Shown: positions 5,245-5,888 of the stretch, in pieces
Position numbering within the stretch: position 1 is the first letter of the stretch
How the letters are laid out: each line of letters opens with the position of its first letter
Assembly (NCBI GenBank): GCA_030667035.1
Contig: DAOUWQ010000109.1
Coordinates: forward strand, 1-5,888
DNA length: 5,888 nucleotides
Source: Candidatus Heimdallarchaeota archaeon
GTDB lineage: Archaea > Asgardarchaeota > Heimdallarchaeia > JABLTI01
Direction of reading: 5' to 3'
The notes under the pieces: generated by a model
Database searches by the model: none
The model's input: the letters and a program-made list of their open reading frames with translations, nothing else
What the model was told of the DNA's origin: nothing
Program-made: the position numbers and the translations under genes

Positions 5245-5888
5245 TTATTGCCCATCAGCAGCATTTATTTTGATTATATCCCCATCTTGTAATTCATAAT
5301 TTTCACCAACCCTTCGTTGGGTTTTTACAATAATTGCATTGATGAATGAATTTGCTAAATCTTGATGAATCATACCAGCGAACTCTTTTGCAGTTGTTCC
5401 TCGAGGAACTAGGTAAACATCGGGTAAAACGTTTCCATTATGGTCCGTATATTTTTGCTGATCTTCTACCGGATAGACTGAGATAACATCCATTATTTCA
5501 AAAACAGCTCTGTTGATAAGATCTTGAACTCCCGTAGAACCATATTTTTGAAGAATATTTTCACGAAGTTTTTCAAGAGAAGTTTTATCCTTATCAGATA
5601 ATTTTTCGGTTTGTAAGATTTTAAAATCACTATCACCTGGAGTATAGGAAATAATTTCTTTTTCTGCATATTTTCGTAAGAAGTATTCTGCAAGTGCGGA
5701 GCTTGGTATTATATCACTACCATATTTTTCTTTCAGACGAGTAAAATTCTCTCCGGCTCCTTCAATATCAATTTTATTTGCAGCAAATATCATTGGCTTG
5801 GCTTCTTCTCTAAGAATCGTTAGGAAATGTAGTAATTCTTCATCAGACCATTTAGTTGGAATAGCTACATTTACTTTTGATTTAGTTA
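5245..5888 (-). CDS. ychF: YchF-family redox-regulated ATPase/GTPase, C-terminal part (5' end outside window)
   Basis: Only the last 213 residues are present; the P-loop (G1) lies beyond the window edge. The reading frame is open to base 5888, so the Met at 5793 is internal. Sequence upstream of it (REEAKPMIFAANKID) runs straight into the G4 nucleotide-specificity motif NKID (5767-5778). The G5-like SSAL follows at about 5692-5703. After the G domain comes a helical insert, then a C-terminal TGS domain (about 5262-5481) with the hallmarks VYPVED, GNVLPDVYLVPRGTTAKEFA and LQDGDIIKI. This order matches archaeal and eukaryotic YchF/OLA1-related proteins, which are cytosolic P-loop NTPases of the Obg group that associate with ribosomes. 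Whether it prefers ATP or GTP cannot be read here: YchF proteins often bind ATP because G4 departs from NKxD, whereas this one retains NKID. A DUF2095-like gene follows after 6 nt. Confidence 0.9.
   Translation of the reverse strand, partial: TKSKVNVAIPTKWSDEELLHFLTILREEAKPMIFAANKIDIEGAGENFTRLKEKYGSDIIPSSALAEYFLRKYAEKEIISYTPGDSDFKILQTEKLSDKDKTSLEKLRENILQKYGSTGVQDLINRAVFEIMDVISVYPVEDQQKYTDHNGNVLPDVYLVPRGTTAKEFAGMIHQDLANSFINAIIVKTQRRVGENYELQDGDIIKINAADGQ

Noticed and set aside
5493..5693. Minus-strand open frame in another frame within ychF
   Set aside because: Overlaps the conserved YchF sequence in a different frame and is low in complexity.
5791..5793. ATG as the start of the minus-strand YchF protein
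   Set aside because: The frame stays open to the window edge and the residues before this Met continue the YchF G-domain pattern leading into NKID, so the Met is internal and the gene is simply cut by the window.

Overview
The window reads as an AT-rich archaeal chromosome segment, probably from a mesophilic lineage. The archaeal assignment rests on four things: an archaeal-type YchF with its own TGS tail, a small archaeal winged-helix protein, a GlmM with the archaeal sugar loop GGEPCGAWIHP, and a DUF2095-like protein. TATA-like boxes and mostly weak or absent Shine-Dalgarno sequences agree with this. Nitrososphaerota and Thermoplasmatota-type marine archaea are both plausible, and the sequence alone does not let me choose.

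Layout. Bases 1-62 hold a hairpin plus T-run that looks like the terminator of a gene lying upstream of the window. Bases 79-186 are a structured control region: a 12-bp direct repeat with 21-bp period, a bulged inverted repeat, a TATA-like box and a 15-bp palindrome. It leads into a 73-residue winged-helix regulator (187-408). A hairpin followed by a 30-nt pyrimidine tract (452-505) closes that unit. A co-directional cluster of three genes follows: glmM (598-1977), a GlmU-like two-domain protein (2011-3282, 33-nt gap) and a radical SAM protein with an N-terminal B12-binding-like domain (3290-4840, 7-nt gap). On the opposite strand, converging on them across 17 nt, are a DUF2095-like protein (4858-5238) and the C-terminal part of YchF (5245-5888, cut by the window edge). 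These two are 6 nt apart and look co-transcribed.

Function. GlmM and the GlmU-like protein point to UDP-N-acetylglucosamine synthesis (glucosamine-6-P to glucosamine-1-P to GlcNAc-1-P to UDP-GlcNAc). The most striking point is that the nucleotidyltransferase half of the GlmU-like protein has lost its signature residues, while the acetyltransferase half looks intact. If so, the protein would only acetylate glucosamine-1-P and the final uridylyl transfer would need another enzyme. The radical SAM protein is of unknown substrate. YchF is a ribosome-associated P-loop NTPase. I see no mobile element, CRISPR array, tRNA or rRNA, and no intergenic stretch longer than about 300 bases inside the window.
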